Part shown: piece by piece, positions 21,501-32,900 of the stretch | Layout of the letters: every line of letters starts with the position of its first letter | Position numbering within the stretch: position 1 is the stretch's first letter | Assembly: GCA_036872755.1 (NCBI GenBank) | Contig: JAVHNS010000015.1 | Span: forward strand, 806,001 to 870,000 | Length of the DNA: 64,000 nt | Direction of reading: 5' to 3' | From: Orbilia blumenaviensis | Taxonomy: Eukaryota > Ascomycota > Orbiliomycetes > Orbiliales > Orbiliaceae | Translations under genes and position numbers: made by a program | Notes under the pieces: generated by a model | What the model was told of the DNA's origin: nothing | The model's database searches: none | What the model saw: the letters and a program-made list of their open reading frames with translations, nothing else

Positions 21501-23607
21501 ATACGGGAAGATATGTCCGATCCAGCTGGGACCCCTCTCCTGTGGTCCCGTAGTTTAAAATATTAGCTAATCTTTCTTTAGGGTCCCAGTCTAAATTGTC
21601 TCCGATAAACCGACATAGAGTCGCCGCGAAAATGAATAAAGGTTTTGCCAATTGGGTTAGCTTTCTGATGCTCTCTTCGCTGGGCCAATCCGTGGAAATC
21701 TGATAGTCTGCTGAGTGCTCCTCAGAATTCAATACAATTTTATGAAATTCTGCTCGCAGAAATACTGATATGTCATGTTCAATCGTATCTGGAGGGAGCT
21801 CTTGGAGTATTATGCCTTCGTGGGTACCGGGAGATAAACGATCAAACCCTAGGCGAATCGGGAGCTCTGGCCGGCTGGTTAGAAATATTCGGATCTTTGC
21901 CGTTGTGAGCTCTCGCATCCTCGCAAGAAGGTAAAGAACTTGTTTGATTCTCTCATCTTCGCATTCATCAAATGCATCGATGACTAAGACCAGTGGTGCC
22001 GAGATTTGGTGAAGCTTCTGAAGAGGCTGGAAGATAAGACTTTCAAACTGCCTATCTAGTGACTTCGTTGCAATCTCAGGTTCTTTATCAATCGCATTCC
22101 TAATATGAGGTACCAGGTCAGGTATCACGCGTAAAAGCTGAATAGCGATCGTCGTAAAAAACTTAGAAGGGTTATCACGTTCACTTTCACCCCTCTTGAA
22201 AAAAAAGCTTGCCCCTAATTGGCTTTTATCTTGAAAGCGTTGAGCAACTGTTCGAGAAATCGTAGATTTCCCGGTGCCAGCCACGCCATTCAACCAAAAT
22301 ATACATTTTCCCTGCGAGCTTTCAGCCCATTGATCGATTTGCCGCAGTAGATCTGTTCGCGTGTCGGGATGGCAGCGAGCATCCAGTTCGTCGGCATATG
22401 AATCGAATTCCGCGTCTCGAACAGACGGTATTTCCGTGAAATTTATCTGTTTAGTCCTTGCGGACTTGTAGTTATCTAATGGAACAGTCAGTATAAGCCC
22501 GCACAAGCAGTCCCGAATTAAAGAAGACCCACCCGAATCAGAGTACCTCCTCTTTCGTTTCTGATCGTTTTGTATTTGCCTATCTTCATTTAGAACCGTT
22601 GGCGCTTTTGAAGTTAGTATATACAACCAAAACTAAGGAGGGCCCAATGCGAGGCTGGGATCACCGCTCTTACTTGGCAGTTGGAGTAAGAGCGCTTTTG
22701 CAAAGGCTGCAGCGGCTAATGCCGCATGATGCTGCCATATCTTGTTCTTGTGGCTATCGCAGTAATCGCAGATCCCCCGAATTACCAAACAAGGTAATTG
22801 ATTCATCAACCCGGCGGCTTCCATTTCGAAACACAAGACATCCTTCTCCTGGGCTATATTATCTCTGGCGATAGCATCTTTCATTACTTGGTTGCCAGAT
22901 GCGATAAGTCCATAGTGGATGCGCGATTTATCTGTCGAGCGCGAGTAGGGAAGCCTCTGAACTACCTCCTCCGGACTACATTCGTCGCATGATGAATTTT
23001 TGGAGGGGTGGGAATACTCTGCGCGAAAAAGGCGATCGCTTTCTGGAGGCGGGCGACGAAATTCCCCACGGAGTGACCCCTTTCTCAGGATCTCGGTTAT
23101 AATCTCGTTGACGGGGTCATACCTAGGTTCGAAGTATTTTCGCTGCAGCTCAGCTACTGCACTGAGGAAGATCTGCGGAGGATTATTTAGAGAACCAGTT
23201 TGAAAAAATCCACCAGGCACTGTCTTTCCAAAATCGTATTGTAATACACCACCGAACCCTAGCCCCGGTTGGCTAACGACTATATCACCGAGCCTGATAT
23301 CGGCTTTGATCGGCACCCCACCTCCGATGCCCACCATCAAACCGCTTTTTATAGATCTGAAGCTACTACACATTCTGGCTACTACGATTGCCGCAGAGTT
23401 TGTGCCATAGCAGCCAGCCGGAAGAGTTGTGACAATTACGTTGTAGTAACTTATTCGACCGAATACGTATGCGTTATCGTCCGGCTGGCCTTGTAATCGC
23501 GGTGCGTCGTGTTTTTCGTCGAAAATTGCGGTTGCTGCCGCGGCCTCTAGAGGTAATGCGCATATCAAGGCAATCGTGTAGTCCTCGCTATCGAGTTGCC
23601 GACCCAT
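18515..23607 (-). CDS. NLR-type protein: PNP/UDP phosphorylase-like, NACHT, WD40
   Basis: Predicted 1,656 residues in three exons; introns 22605-22673 (TACTAAC branch) and 20786-20838 keep the frame. Residues about 10-310 form a purine nucleoside/uridine phosphorylase-like domain (GLMVGIGGGVP, FEMEAAGLM, RGICDYCDSHKN). A NACHT ATPase follows with Walker A GVAGTGKST (about 418-426) and Walker B LVLVIDAFDECED (about 515-528). From about 980 to 1600 there are a dozen or more WD40 repeats with the FSPDG/LWD signature, including near-perfect VAFSPDGRQLASGSSDETVRLWD. This is the classical fungal three-part layout: effector, oligomerisation switch, ligand-sensing repeats. Such proteins act in non-self recognition and cell death in some fungi. 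Key nucleotide-binding and PNP ligand motifs look intact. The start at 23607 (MGRQLDSEDYTIALICALPLE) fits the family exactly. Confidence 0.9.
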
Positions 23608-25764
23608 ATTTTTGGAGAAAGGATAGTACGGGTTTCTGTGGTGTACGTCTATGCGTGAGACAAGATCTTAAATCTAGTAGATGGAAGGGTATGGTTTTGG
23701 AAATTATCAACTGGGTTTGCAAGGGTCGTAGGTCGAGATGATCTTACCCCGCGATGCTACGAGGCTGCGATATTCCGAGGAGGAGGCGCGACACGTCAAC
23801 AGGCATTAGGACAGAAACAAATTTCTTGTTATCAGCAAACAGATCCTTAGGAGTTTCTCGCGTTGGCAGAGCTCACCAAAAGTGGATAAAACGAAATCGG
23901 TGACAAACTTTGCATACGGAGACAGGAGGCTCAAGGTTGACCTCGTTTGTGCACGCCGCCGAAATCGAAAAGCCTTATGTGATTCTAGTGTTGGATTTTG
24001 GCGGCTATCTGTGTAACCACAGATATCACTGACAAGACCGCCAAGAATATATTGGTACTGGGTAGGCTAACTTCGCGGCTTTCAGCTCCGAGTTCGCCCA
24101 AGCTCAAGGAATCTTGGGAATTTGGTTCTCTTGTAAGAACGGATTTTCTTTTGGCTCCTTGAAGCAGTTGCATACTACAACGGATTGAAGTTCTTACGAT
24201 AAATTATAAAAGCCTCCGCGTACTCTTACCACTGATTCGAGACCAAACATCGTGGGATTACCGAGTTACGCTTCTGGTCTCGTCGGTCCTTCCATTTTTT
24301 TCGGCCAGTGTCTGGGCAACTAGCAGAATCGAAGGGCCTTACCGACTAAATAATAATCAATCGAGGGCTTCGAATCAATACGTGATCTCGATAAACTTCT
24401 ATAGAAAAATATAGAAAAAAGAAGTAAGGAGACGGCGTCGGTACGAGTTCTCCCCATCGCACCTTGCGTGTTCGCTAGCCCCTACCTGAGCCACGCTTCG
24501 CTCCAGCATACCAGGCAACCAGACTAAAACCTTGTATGCATACAACTTGTCAAGAAACCTTAGAATCGCGTAAAGGCCACTTGGGGTCTGACTATCCCCG
24601 ATACTAAATGGGCCTAACATGCCACGAGACTGCTCTGCATTCGTGGGGTTTCTAGGGCCGACGAATATAAAGCTGAATGACCACATAAAAGAAACGACTT
24701 GTAGCGCAAATACATGGTCAATACCAGCGCTCTATTCAACCATGTTACCATTGGGCCCTGTATCTCTATATGCTCTAGGGTACATGACCTGGTACAGCGG
24801 CTCGACGGGTGGAGCAGGTGCTTCGGTCGCAATATCAGCGGGATATCAGGTCTCCACATTTTTGAAGCTACTGAGTGTTAGGAGAGCGGGATGTAACGGC
24901 TCATTTGCCTGCCGCTTGCTCTTTGCCGCGAGGAGTAAATTATCGTTACAATCCGCCGTCCCACTTTCAGATCGTTCTCGTTTTCGCGAATACACGACAG
25001 AGACCTCGATGATTCCTGGTGTTTCCTGGGGCTCTTTCTGGGGTATCCATTACCCCGCTCATCCACTCAATCTGGGAAGTATCCATGGCTCGCCGCTCAA
25101 AGCGAATAGCGCATCTGCGCTTGTAATGGAGATGCGTATAGAGAAACTTGGACACTCCTAACTGACTAGAGCTGATCTCACATCTCTTAGATTTTATTCG
25201 ATAGTTACGCCAAGCCAACACACAAAATAACACACGTTCCGTCCGAAAACAGCATGACCACGATGCGCGTGCGCACGGCTGAAGACCCAAATTTATGGGG
25301 GGAAAAAGCTTTTGTTGAAAGTTACACATTGTAGAACTGGAAAGCGCCAGTAATTGCGAAATCTGTTCTGATGCAATTAGATTACTTAATATTGTTAAGT
25401 AAATCTAGCAAAAAAATGCGTGAAGGAATACGAGCCTGGCACAAAATACAATTTGGGGATACTTCTGTAAATTGGAAGAGTTATATAACGGTTAAATGAA
25501 TGTATACAGATGTATATGTGCATAACTGCGACGGATTTAGTCCTCCATTACTAGACATAGAAACACACAATTATCAAGACTTGCTGACTCCGGCATCCTG
25601 AGCTCCATAACTCTGGAACTTTAAGTGTTGCCAAACTTGGCAAAGCGGTGTTTTTGAAAGACAAACTTTCGACTAAACACCGGATCGCCGGAACGACGCA
25701 AAGCCTATTTGTGTGGTTGAAGGTTTGGAAACAAAAAAAAATAAAATAAAAAAAAATAAAGTAT
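23608..25764. other. Intergenic DNA with possible decayed coding remnant
   Basis: A plus-strand frame of 180 codons (24619-25161) looks unnatural. The minus strand reads through 24400-25150 with only a few stops and has protein-like stretches (for example MWSFSFIFVGPRNPTNAEQ near 24650). This could be a worn-out gene whose family I do not recognise. A copy of the 10-mer is at 24274-24283. Poly-A/T-rich sequence at 25733-25760 serves as the tRNA terminator. Confidence 0.4.
25733..25760 (-). terminator. Pol III oligo-T terminator of tRNA-Leu
   Basis: On the minus strand the tRNA 3' end is followed within a few bases by long T runs broken only by single A residues. This is the expected RNA polymerase III stop signal. 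Confidence 0.8.
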
Positions 25765-25874
25765 TGACAAGAAGGGGATTCGAACCCCTGCGGGCTAAGC
25801 CCATGAGAACACACTGTCTGAGCCAGTGAAGCTTTCGCTTGAGTCACACGCCATAACCACTCGGCCATCTTGCC
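25765..25874 (-). tRNA. tRNA-Leu (CAA) with intron
   Basis: Acceptor GGCAAGA (25874-25868) pairs with TCTTGTC (25772-25766, one G-T) and the discriminator is A. The D arm is GCCGAGTGGTTATGGC. The anticodon stem TGTGA pairs with TCATG using two wobbles. The loop C-T-CAA-G has anticodon CAA at 25841-25839 and an intron of about 30 nt (25837-25808) after position 37. The long variable arm GGGCTTAGCCC and T arm AGGGG-TTCGAAT-CCCCT are typical of class II tRNAs. Introns in tRNA-Leu(CAA) are common in fungi. The intron borders were set by pairing and may be off by a base. Confidence 0.9.
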
Positions 25875-26960
25875 TGTGTTGATATCTGAATGATAAAATA
25901 GGCGGTACTCAAACAATTTTGCATTTGCAACACGGTGAAGATGTCAACCTCAATCTCGGGCCAAACTTCCTCGAAACCACCTTCGAAATCCAACACGGCA
26001 CAACACAACTGTCTATAAGCAAATCCCGCCAAGTAAATAACCTTCTTAACAACAATAGTTATAGGGTTTCCCTCACCAAGTCGAAAGTACTACGGTTGTT
26101 AGTACTCTGGGAGAATATTAATAGGCGAGCATACAAGATGTGCGCAAACGGGGGCCGAATCGATCGGATTGCGAATCGCTAAACACAGGCCTGAAAGCGA
26201 CTGACTGAGGAGCCGCTGCCTTTCCCAAACTTTCGTTTCCGAATAGAAGAGTTATGTTTTTTTCTTGCAGGAACTAAAATTAGGTCTCAAGTGGTCGAGT
26301 CCAGTTGGTTCTGCATAGACAGATGTGCAGAAGTAGCATCTTGGTCCTTACGTTTAGAACATTAAAATATTTCTAGGCAACTGCTTCCGTATTATATTAT
26401 CTAGTTCAACGATAATTCAGAAGTCTCAATTTTGGACATGTTAGATTGGCGTCTTGGAAAGAATTGGTGGTGTTGTAGTAATCTTGAGCTCTCCACGGGA
26501 CAGGAGGCCGGGAGTCAGGACTCATCACCTTTGAGAGGCTGCTTTACGAGGCTGGTGCTAATCCCGGATAGGTCTTAGACTAGTCCCCTATGCTATGAAG
26601 GCACCGGAGCCGCCTTATAAGGAACCGTAATTTTCAGATCCCAGAGAACTATGCATATACCGAGGCCATTTGTGCAGTGTCACGTGATTGATTTGGGCTT
26701 TCAATGATTGGTCCCTTTAAAAGGATCCATGATTCTGCAGATCTGGTAACGAGCATATCTTACCCCCACATACCGAATAAAGCAGTGTCCCGCTGACCAC
26801 CCCGCCTCTTAGCTTCCGATACAAGGGCCTCTTAAGCTTTTCTTAACGACGATCTCCGTCCGATAGTTAAAGTTATTACTCTATGTGTAAAGTTCAGCGT
26901 ATTTGACCGCTTAACTTGAGTAGAATCTTGGCGTTTCTGCGAGCAAGTCTGGTGGAACAA
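25875..26960. other. Intergenic DNA upstream of the ankyrin NLR gene
   Basis: No gene is recognised. The short frame at 25919-26182 overlaps the flank of the tRNA gene and has no features. The right part is the presumed promoter of the ankyrin NLR gene. Confidence 0.5.
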
Positions 26961-29900
26961 ATGTGGTCACTATACCAAATAGTTTGCTTCATCTTGAACG
27001 CAATCATTAATGAATTTCTCTTTCGTGAGTACCGCGCTCTCAAACCTAAATCCGAGTGTTCTGACACTAGCCGCCGCTATGACCAGAAATAGGGAGGACC
27101 ATTCGAGCTCCAGCCCCACACGAACGGCTCGATGAGTCTTCTCAACTTCCTCAGCAAGTTGAGGTTCAAGATGCTTCTCAAGTTTCTCAGAAAATTGAGG
27201 TTGAAGATGCTTCTCTCTTCTCTAATGACGACTACCAGATAGGCTGGATCTCAGCCCTGCCCTTGGAACTCGCCGCCGCGAAAGGAATGCTGGATGAGGA
27301 GCACGGGAACCCACAAACCTTGCCAAGGAAAGGAGATAATAACACCTACGTGCTTGGGCGTATAAAACAACACAATATTGTTATAGCATGTCTTCCCAAG
27401 GGAGAGATCGGGGCAAGCTCTGCCGCCTTGGTTGCCAATGACATGCTGGCTAGCTTCCCGAATATTCGGATTGGTTTAATGGTTGGAATTGGGGCAGGTA
27501 TTCCGGACTGCGATGAGAATGAAAATGATATCCATCTCGGCGATGTGGTGATTAGCAGCGATAAGAAAACAGGCGGCGTTTTTGCATATAACTTCGGGAA
27601 ACGGCTTGCAGATGGGTCATTCGAGGTGGCATATCACCTTAACCAACCCCCACGGGTGCTGCGCACTGCGCTTGCTAATCTAGAAGCAAGGCACGAGTCG
27701 CAGGACAATCTCATACCCAAGTATATTAAAGAGATGCTTGAAAAGTTTTCCGAGAACAAGAGAGCACAGTGGACCTATCCTGGGTCAAACATGGATGTTC
27801 TTTTCTCTGCAGACTATCTTCATCAAGGTGGTAAAACCTGCAAAGACTGTGATCCCGGAAAAACTATCCGAAGAAATTCCCAATCTCGGACCGGTAGCAC
27901 CCCCGTCGTTCACTATGGGATTATCGCAACTGGATCGGAGGTTGTCAAGCACGCGCTGACAAGGAATCAAATTAGAAAAGATCATAATGCCATATGTCTT
28001 GAAATGGAAGCAGCCGGCTTAATGAATAACTTCCCATGTATCGTTATACGAGGGATTTCAGACTACGCAGATTCACATAAAAATGACCAATGGCATCGAT
28101 ATGCAGCTGCCAGCGCGGCTGCATGTGCAAAAGAGTTGTTGGATTTTGTTCATCCGTTGGAAGTTCAGAATAATCCAAAGGCAGCGGAAGTGCTTGGTCA
28201 TCTACGCTTTAGTAAGTTTATTCCTTGTGTCCAGGTAGAATACTCGCTAAGATATTTTATAGTCGAACGGAAAATAAACGAAGTTAGCACTGGAATGACA
28301 AGGCTTCAGTTAGAGGCGCAAAATGAGAAAATTAAGAAGTGGCTTTCACCTCCCGACCCAGAAACCAATTTGATGCAAGCTTTAGAAGCCCACTATGAGG
28401 GTACGGGTTCATGGTTTCTTCATGGGAAACAGTTTGAAACATGGAAATCTGGAGACAATTGCAAGCTATGGATACGCGGTATACCTGGCACGGGCAAAAC
28501 TATACTGAGCGCCAAAATCATCCATAGCCTGTTTCTAGAACAAAAAAGCGACGACCAAACCTACACTCTATATTTCTTTTTCGATACCCGCGATTCCGAG
28601 AAACAAACGCTTAAGAGCTTACTTCAGTCTCTTATATTTCAGCTCTACCGAGTGTGCGACAAATCTAAAGTTTTCCTGAACGCAGTTTTCTCTGAAAAGT
28701 ATGAAAGTCGTGCCAGGCTTCCTTCAGTAGAAGACTTAGTGAAGATATTTTTAAACATGATGCGCTCAGCTAGACAAAATATCAAGATTATCCTTGATGC
28801 TTTAGACGAATCTAGCACTCAAGACGCGCTGCTCGACTTCACCCGGTCTCTCAGTCAAAAGTTTGAAAAAATTAGCTTTCTAGTCACTAGCCGTGATGAG
28901 TCGCTGATCGAGATGCAGATGAGAGATTGGCTTAATGAAAGGGACTTCGTCACAATAGAGAAGGATATCGTCAACATTGATATTATTGCATATACCAAAT
29001 ATGTCTTGAAAGAGGATCGTGGTTTCAAGAGGTGGAGCAAATTTCCAGACTCCATCCTGAAAATGGAAAAGAAAATCCTCGAAAACGCTGACGGAATGTG
29101 AGTCTTCGAAATGTTGTTTTTACTTGCCTAGTATCTGGTATTAGCTGACAATCGTGATATATATAGGTTTCGACTTGCTGCTTGTCAACTAGACGTTCTT
29201 AAAACCTGCGTCGACCTTGGACAAGTAGAGGACGAGCTTAAACGATTGCCAACAACACTAAAGGGTGTCTATGAGAGGATTCTACAGAACATTGGGGATC
29301 AACATCACTCTAGAGTGGTGCGGATTTTACAATTTCTCGTCTACAGCCGACGGCCTCTACAAATCGAAGAACTAATTGACGCAGCCGCCGTTGACTTGTC
29401 CAGACAGCCAGCCTTTGAGTCCGAACGCAGAATGCCTGATCCTCAAGGTATCTTAGAAATATGCCCGAGTCTGCTCACTCGAGCGTTGAGAGTGGACGAG
29501 AAAGACAACAACAACATAATTGTAACAATTGAATTGGCCCATGCGACAGTGAAAGAGTTCCTTAGGTCCCTGGAACAAACAAATATATTCTACGAAATTG
29601 CAGATTCATCGAAAGCTCAGGGGGTTATTGCCATGGTGTGCCTAGCTTACCTCACCTACCTCAGTGAGGGTAAACCTCGCGATGTCATCCGAGCTAACTT
29701 CCCACTTGCCCTGTTCTCGTCCCGGTACTGGCTAGAATATGCAAGTAACTCCGACCAAAGCCCTACTGTCAGCGAGGCGGCCATAAGATTTCTTTCGAGC
29801 GAAACCACCAGGGAGTTATGGGGCGCCCTCTATAACCCAGATCGCCCTTGGGAAGAGCTTCCGGCGGAATTTTCGATGGCTTCTCCACTGTACTATGCTT

Positions 29901-32900
29901 CCCTGGCGGGTCTCACACATACGATCGCCATATTGCTCCGATCTGGAGCAGACACAGCTGCTCCTGGGGGAGAGTACGGCTACCCGCTTCAAGCAGCTTC
30001 AGTCGGAGGGCATTGGGAGGCCGTAAAGTTGCTCCTAGACCATGGATCTCGCCTTGAAGCTATAGGAGGATTGCTCGGCCATGCGCTACAGGCTGCTTCG
30101 ATGAGGGGGAACGAAAAAGTGGTGAGTCTGCTGTTGGAAAAAGGTGCAGACATTGATGCTCAGGGTGGAAAATATGGCAATGCTCTTCAAGCAGCCTCGG
30201 CGCGTGGCCACGACCAGGCTGTCAGATTACTCCTTGCGGGTGGAGCCGACCCCAATGCACGGGGGGGAAAGTATACAAATGCATTGTATGCAGCGTCCTT
30301 GCGAGGTTATCCACAAGTCGTCAGATTGCTTATCGAAGGAGGGGTTAAATGTAACACCAAAGATGGAAGATATGGTAGTGCACTTCAAGCGGCCGCTGTG
30401 GGAGGCCACGTTGAAATTGTTATGCTCCTGCTCCAGAACAGAGCCGATGTTAACAAAAGGTGTGGAATTTATGGGAGCGCGTTGCAGGCAGCTTCAGTGC
30501 GCGGATACGGTCGTATTGCAAGGCTTTTACTCGAAAATAAGGCCGATGTTAATGTACAAGGCGGACTTTTCCACACCTCGCTCCAAGCAGCGTCGGCTCG
30601 AAGAGATAAACATCTTGTGGAATTGCTACTTGCCAATGGTGCCAACCCCAATTGCCCAGGGGGCTACTACGGTAATGCACTGCAGGCAGCTTCAGCCCAA
30701 GGTCATGCCGGAATAGTAGCGCTTCTAATCGCAGCAGGTGCAGATGTAAATGCACGAATTGGAGATAGCTGGTCTTGGAACCTCAGGCACATAAACAGTC
30801 GAGGCGGTAGCGCTTCGAGCGCAGAGTTCGAAAATATGCTGATGAAAAGTGCCACCGAGAGCGACTTAAACTTGGCCCAGCACGGGTTAAATAAGTCTAT
30901 TAGTCTGCAAGAAGAGGACTTTAAAAATTACAGCGACCTAGTATCCGGTTTGCTCACAGAGCCACGCAAGAGAGTGATTCGGGAGAATTTACCCGAAATT
31001 GACCCAACGCCACTGTCTGGCTATGAGACTGAGGAAGAAACGTTGCTCAGAAAACTCAAGGGAAAAACATTGCGAGACAAATTCAACGATACCGCGCTTC
31101 AAGCGGCGTCGACTCAAGGTCATAATGAGGTTGTGAGAGTGCTCCTTGAAGCTGGTGCAAAGCCAAATACCCCATGTGAGTTTTACGGCACTGCCCTTCA
31201 GGCAGCTTCAGCGCAGGGCCAGGAGTTAGTGGTAAAACTATTACTTCAATACGGGGCGGACCCCAATATTCGAGGTGGTTTCTACGGGACTGCACTTGGG
31301 GCAGCCTCTGCTCGGGGTCACCACACAATAGTTGGTCTGCTGCTAAGTCAAGGGGCTGATTCTACAGCATCTCAGGGGATATTAAAGGGCCCACTTTATT
31401 CAGCGTCCTTCCAGGGGTATAGTGTCATCATTCAGCAGCTTCTTGAAAACATGCCCTACGCGAGTATCATGGATAAAAGCCGCCAGAGCGCGCTGTAAGC
31501 AGCTGCGGCAGGGGGTCACGAGCAAGTGATAAAGGTCTTATTGAGCCAAAGCGGTTCGGTGGACATGCACGGTAAAGAATATGCCGGAGCTCTCCAAGGT
31601 GCTCTTCAGGGTGGGCACAAGCGTATTGCAAAGCTGCTACTGGAAAGAGGGGCAAACGTTGACATGCAATTTAAGACTCGCAATCTACTCCCGACTGCTT
31701 CAAAATTAGGTGGCCGGCATATGGTAGACGCACTACTAGAAGTCGTTCCAGATATTAATGTATTGGACGACGATTATGGCACAGCTCTAATAGCAGCCGT
31801 AAAGAACGGAGATCGAGAGATTGTAAACCTGCTGTTGGATAGCGGTGCGAATATCAATATGGTGCACGGCCTTCACGGCACGGCTCTAATAGCAGCCGCG
31901 AAGAACGGAAATCTGCAGCTTGTAGGCCTGCTCTTGGATAGCGGCGCAGATATCAATGCGGTGGACGGCCGTCATGGCACGGCTCTAATAGCAGCTATAA
32001 AGAACGGAGATCGAGAGCTTGTGAACCTGCTGTTGGATAGCGGTGCGAATATCAATTTGGTGGATGGCGATTATGGCACGGCTCTAATAGCAGCTGTAAA
32101 TAACGAAGATCTGCAGCTTGTGGGCCTACTGTTGGATAGCGGTGCGAATATAAATATGGTTTGGTTGGGTAAGAGTGCATTGTCGGCCGCTGCATTCAAT
32201 GGTCATGAACAATTGGTTCGACTCTTGTTCTACCACGGCGCTGATGTCAACCCGAATGGGGAATACGATAGTGCAATCATCTGCGCCGCCGGTCAAGGTT
32301 ACCAGAAAATAGTACAGTTTCTTATTGGCATTGGCGCGGACGTAAATTTCGGTGGCTATCGATATGTTTCGGCGCTAACCGCCGCGAGCCAACACGGCTA
32401 CCTAGAAATAGTGAAGATGCTTCTCAAAGCAGGGGCCGACATCAGCCAATGTGCGCTCCACGTTGCCGCAGCATCTGGCCATGAGAAAATAGTACAGTTA
32501 CTACTCGAACGTGGAGCTGAAGTGAATAATAAAATTTACCCATACGCACAGAACGGGGGTAACGCACTTGTAGCAGCTTCAAGGAGAGGCGATGAAAACA
32601 TCATGAGACTCCTATTACGGGCTGGCGCGGATGTAAATTTCCGCGGACGTTTGGGGGGTGTAGATTGCCGCGGACGGTTGGGGTGCGATGTAGATTTCCG
32701 CGAGTGGTCGGAGCGGGATGCATTGTATTGGGCGGTGTGGGGGAACCATGTGGCGGCTGTGAGGCTGCTGCTTGAATGGGGAGCGGACGCAAACCAAGAA
32801 TACGACGAAGACGAATACGACAAAGGGGATTTTTTCATGCAATTCAAAAAAACTCTCAGCATACTGCAGCATGCTTGTGAAGGCGGCTCTGAGCAAATTG

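Noticed and set aside
31490..31515. An intron removing the TAA in the ankyrin NLR
   Set aside because: The GTAAGC donor-like sequence has its nearest AG about 20 nt away, too short for splicing, and using it would break the ankyrin pattern.
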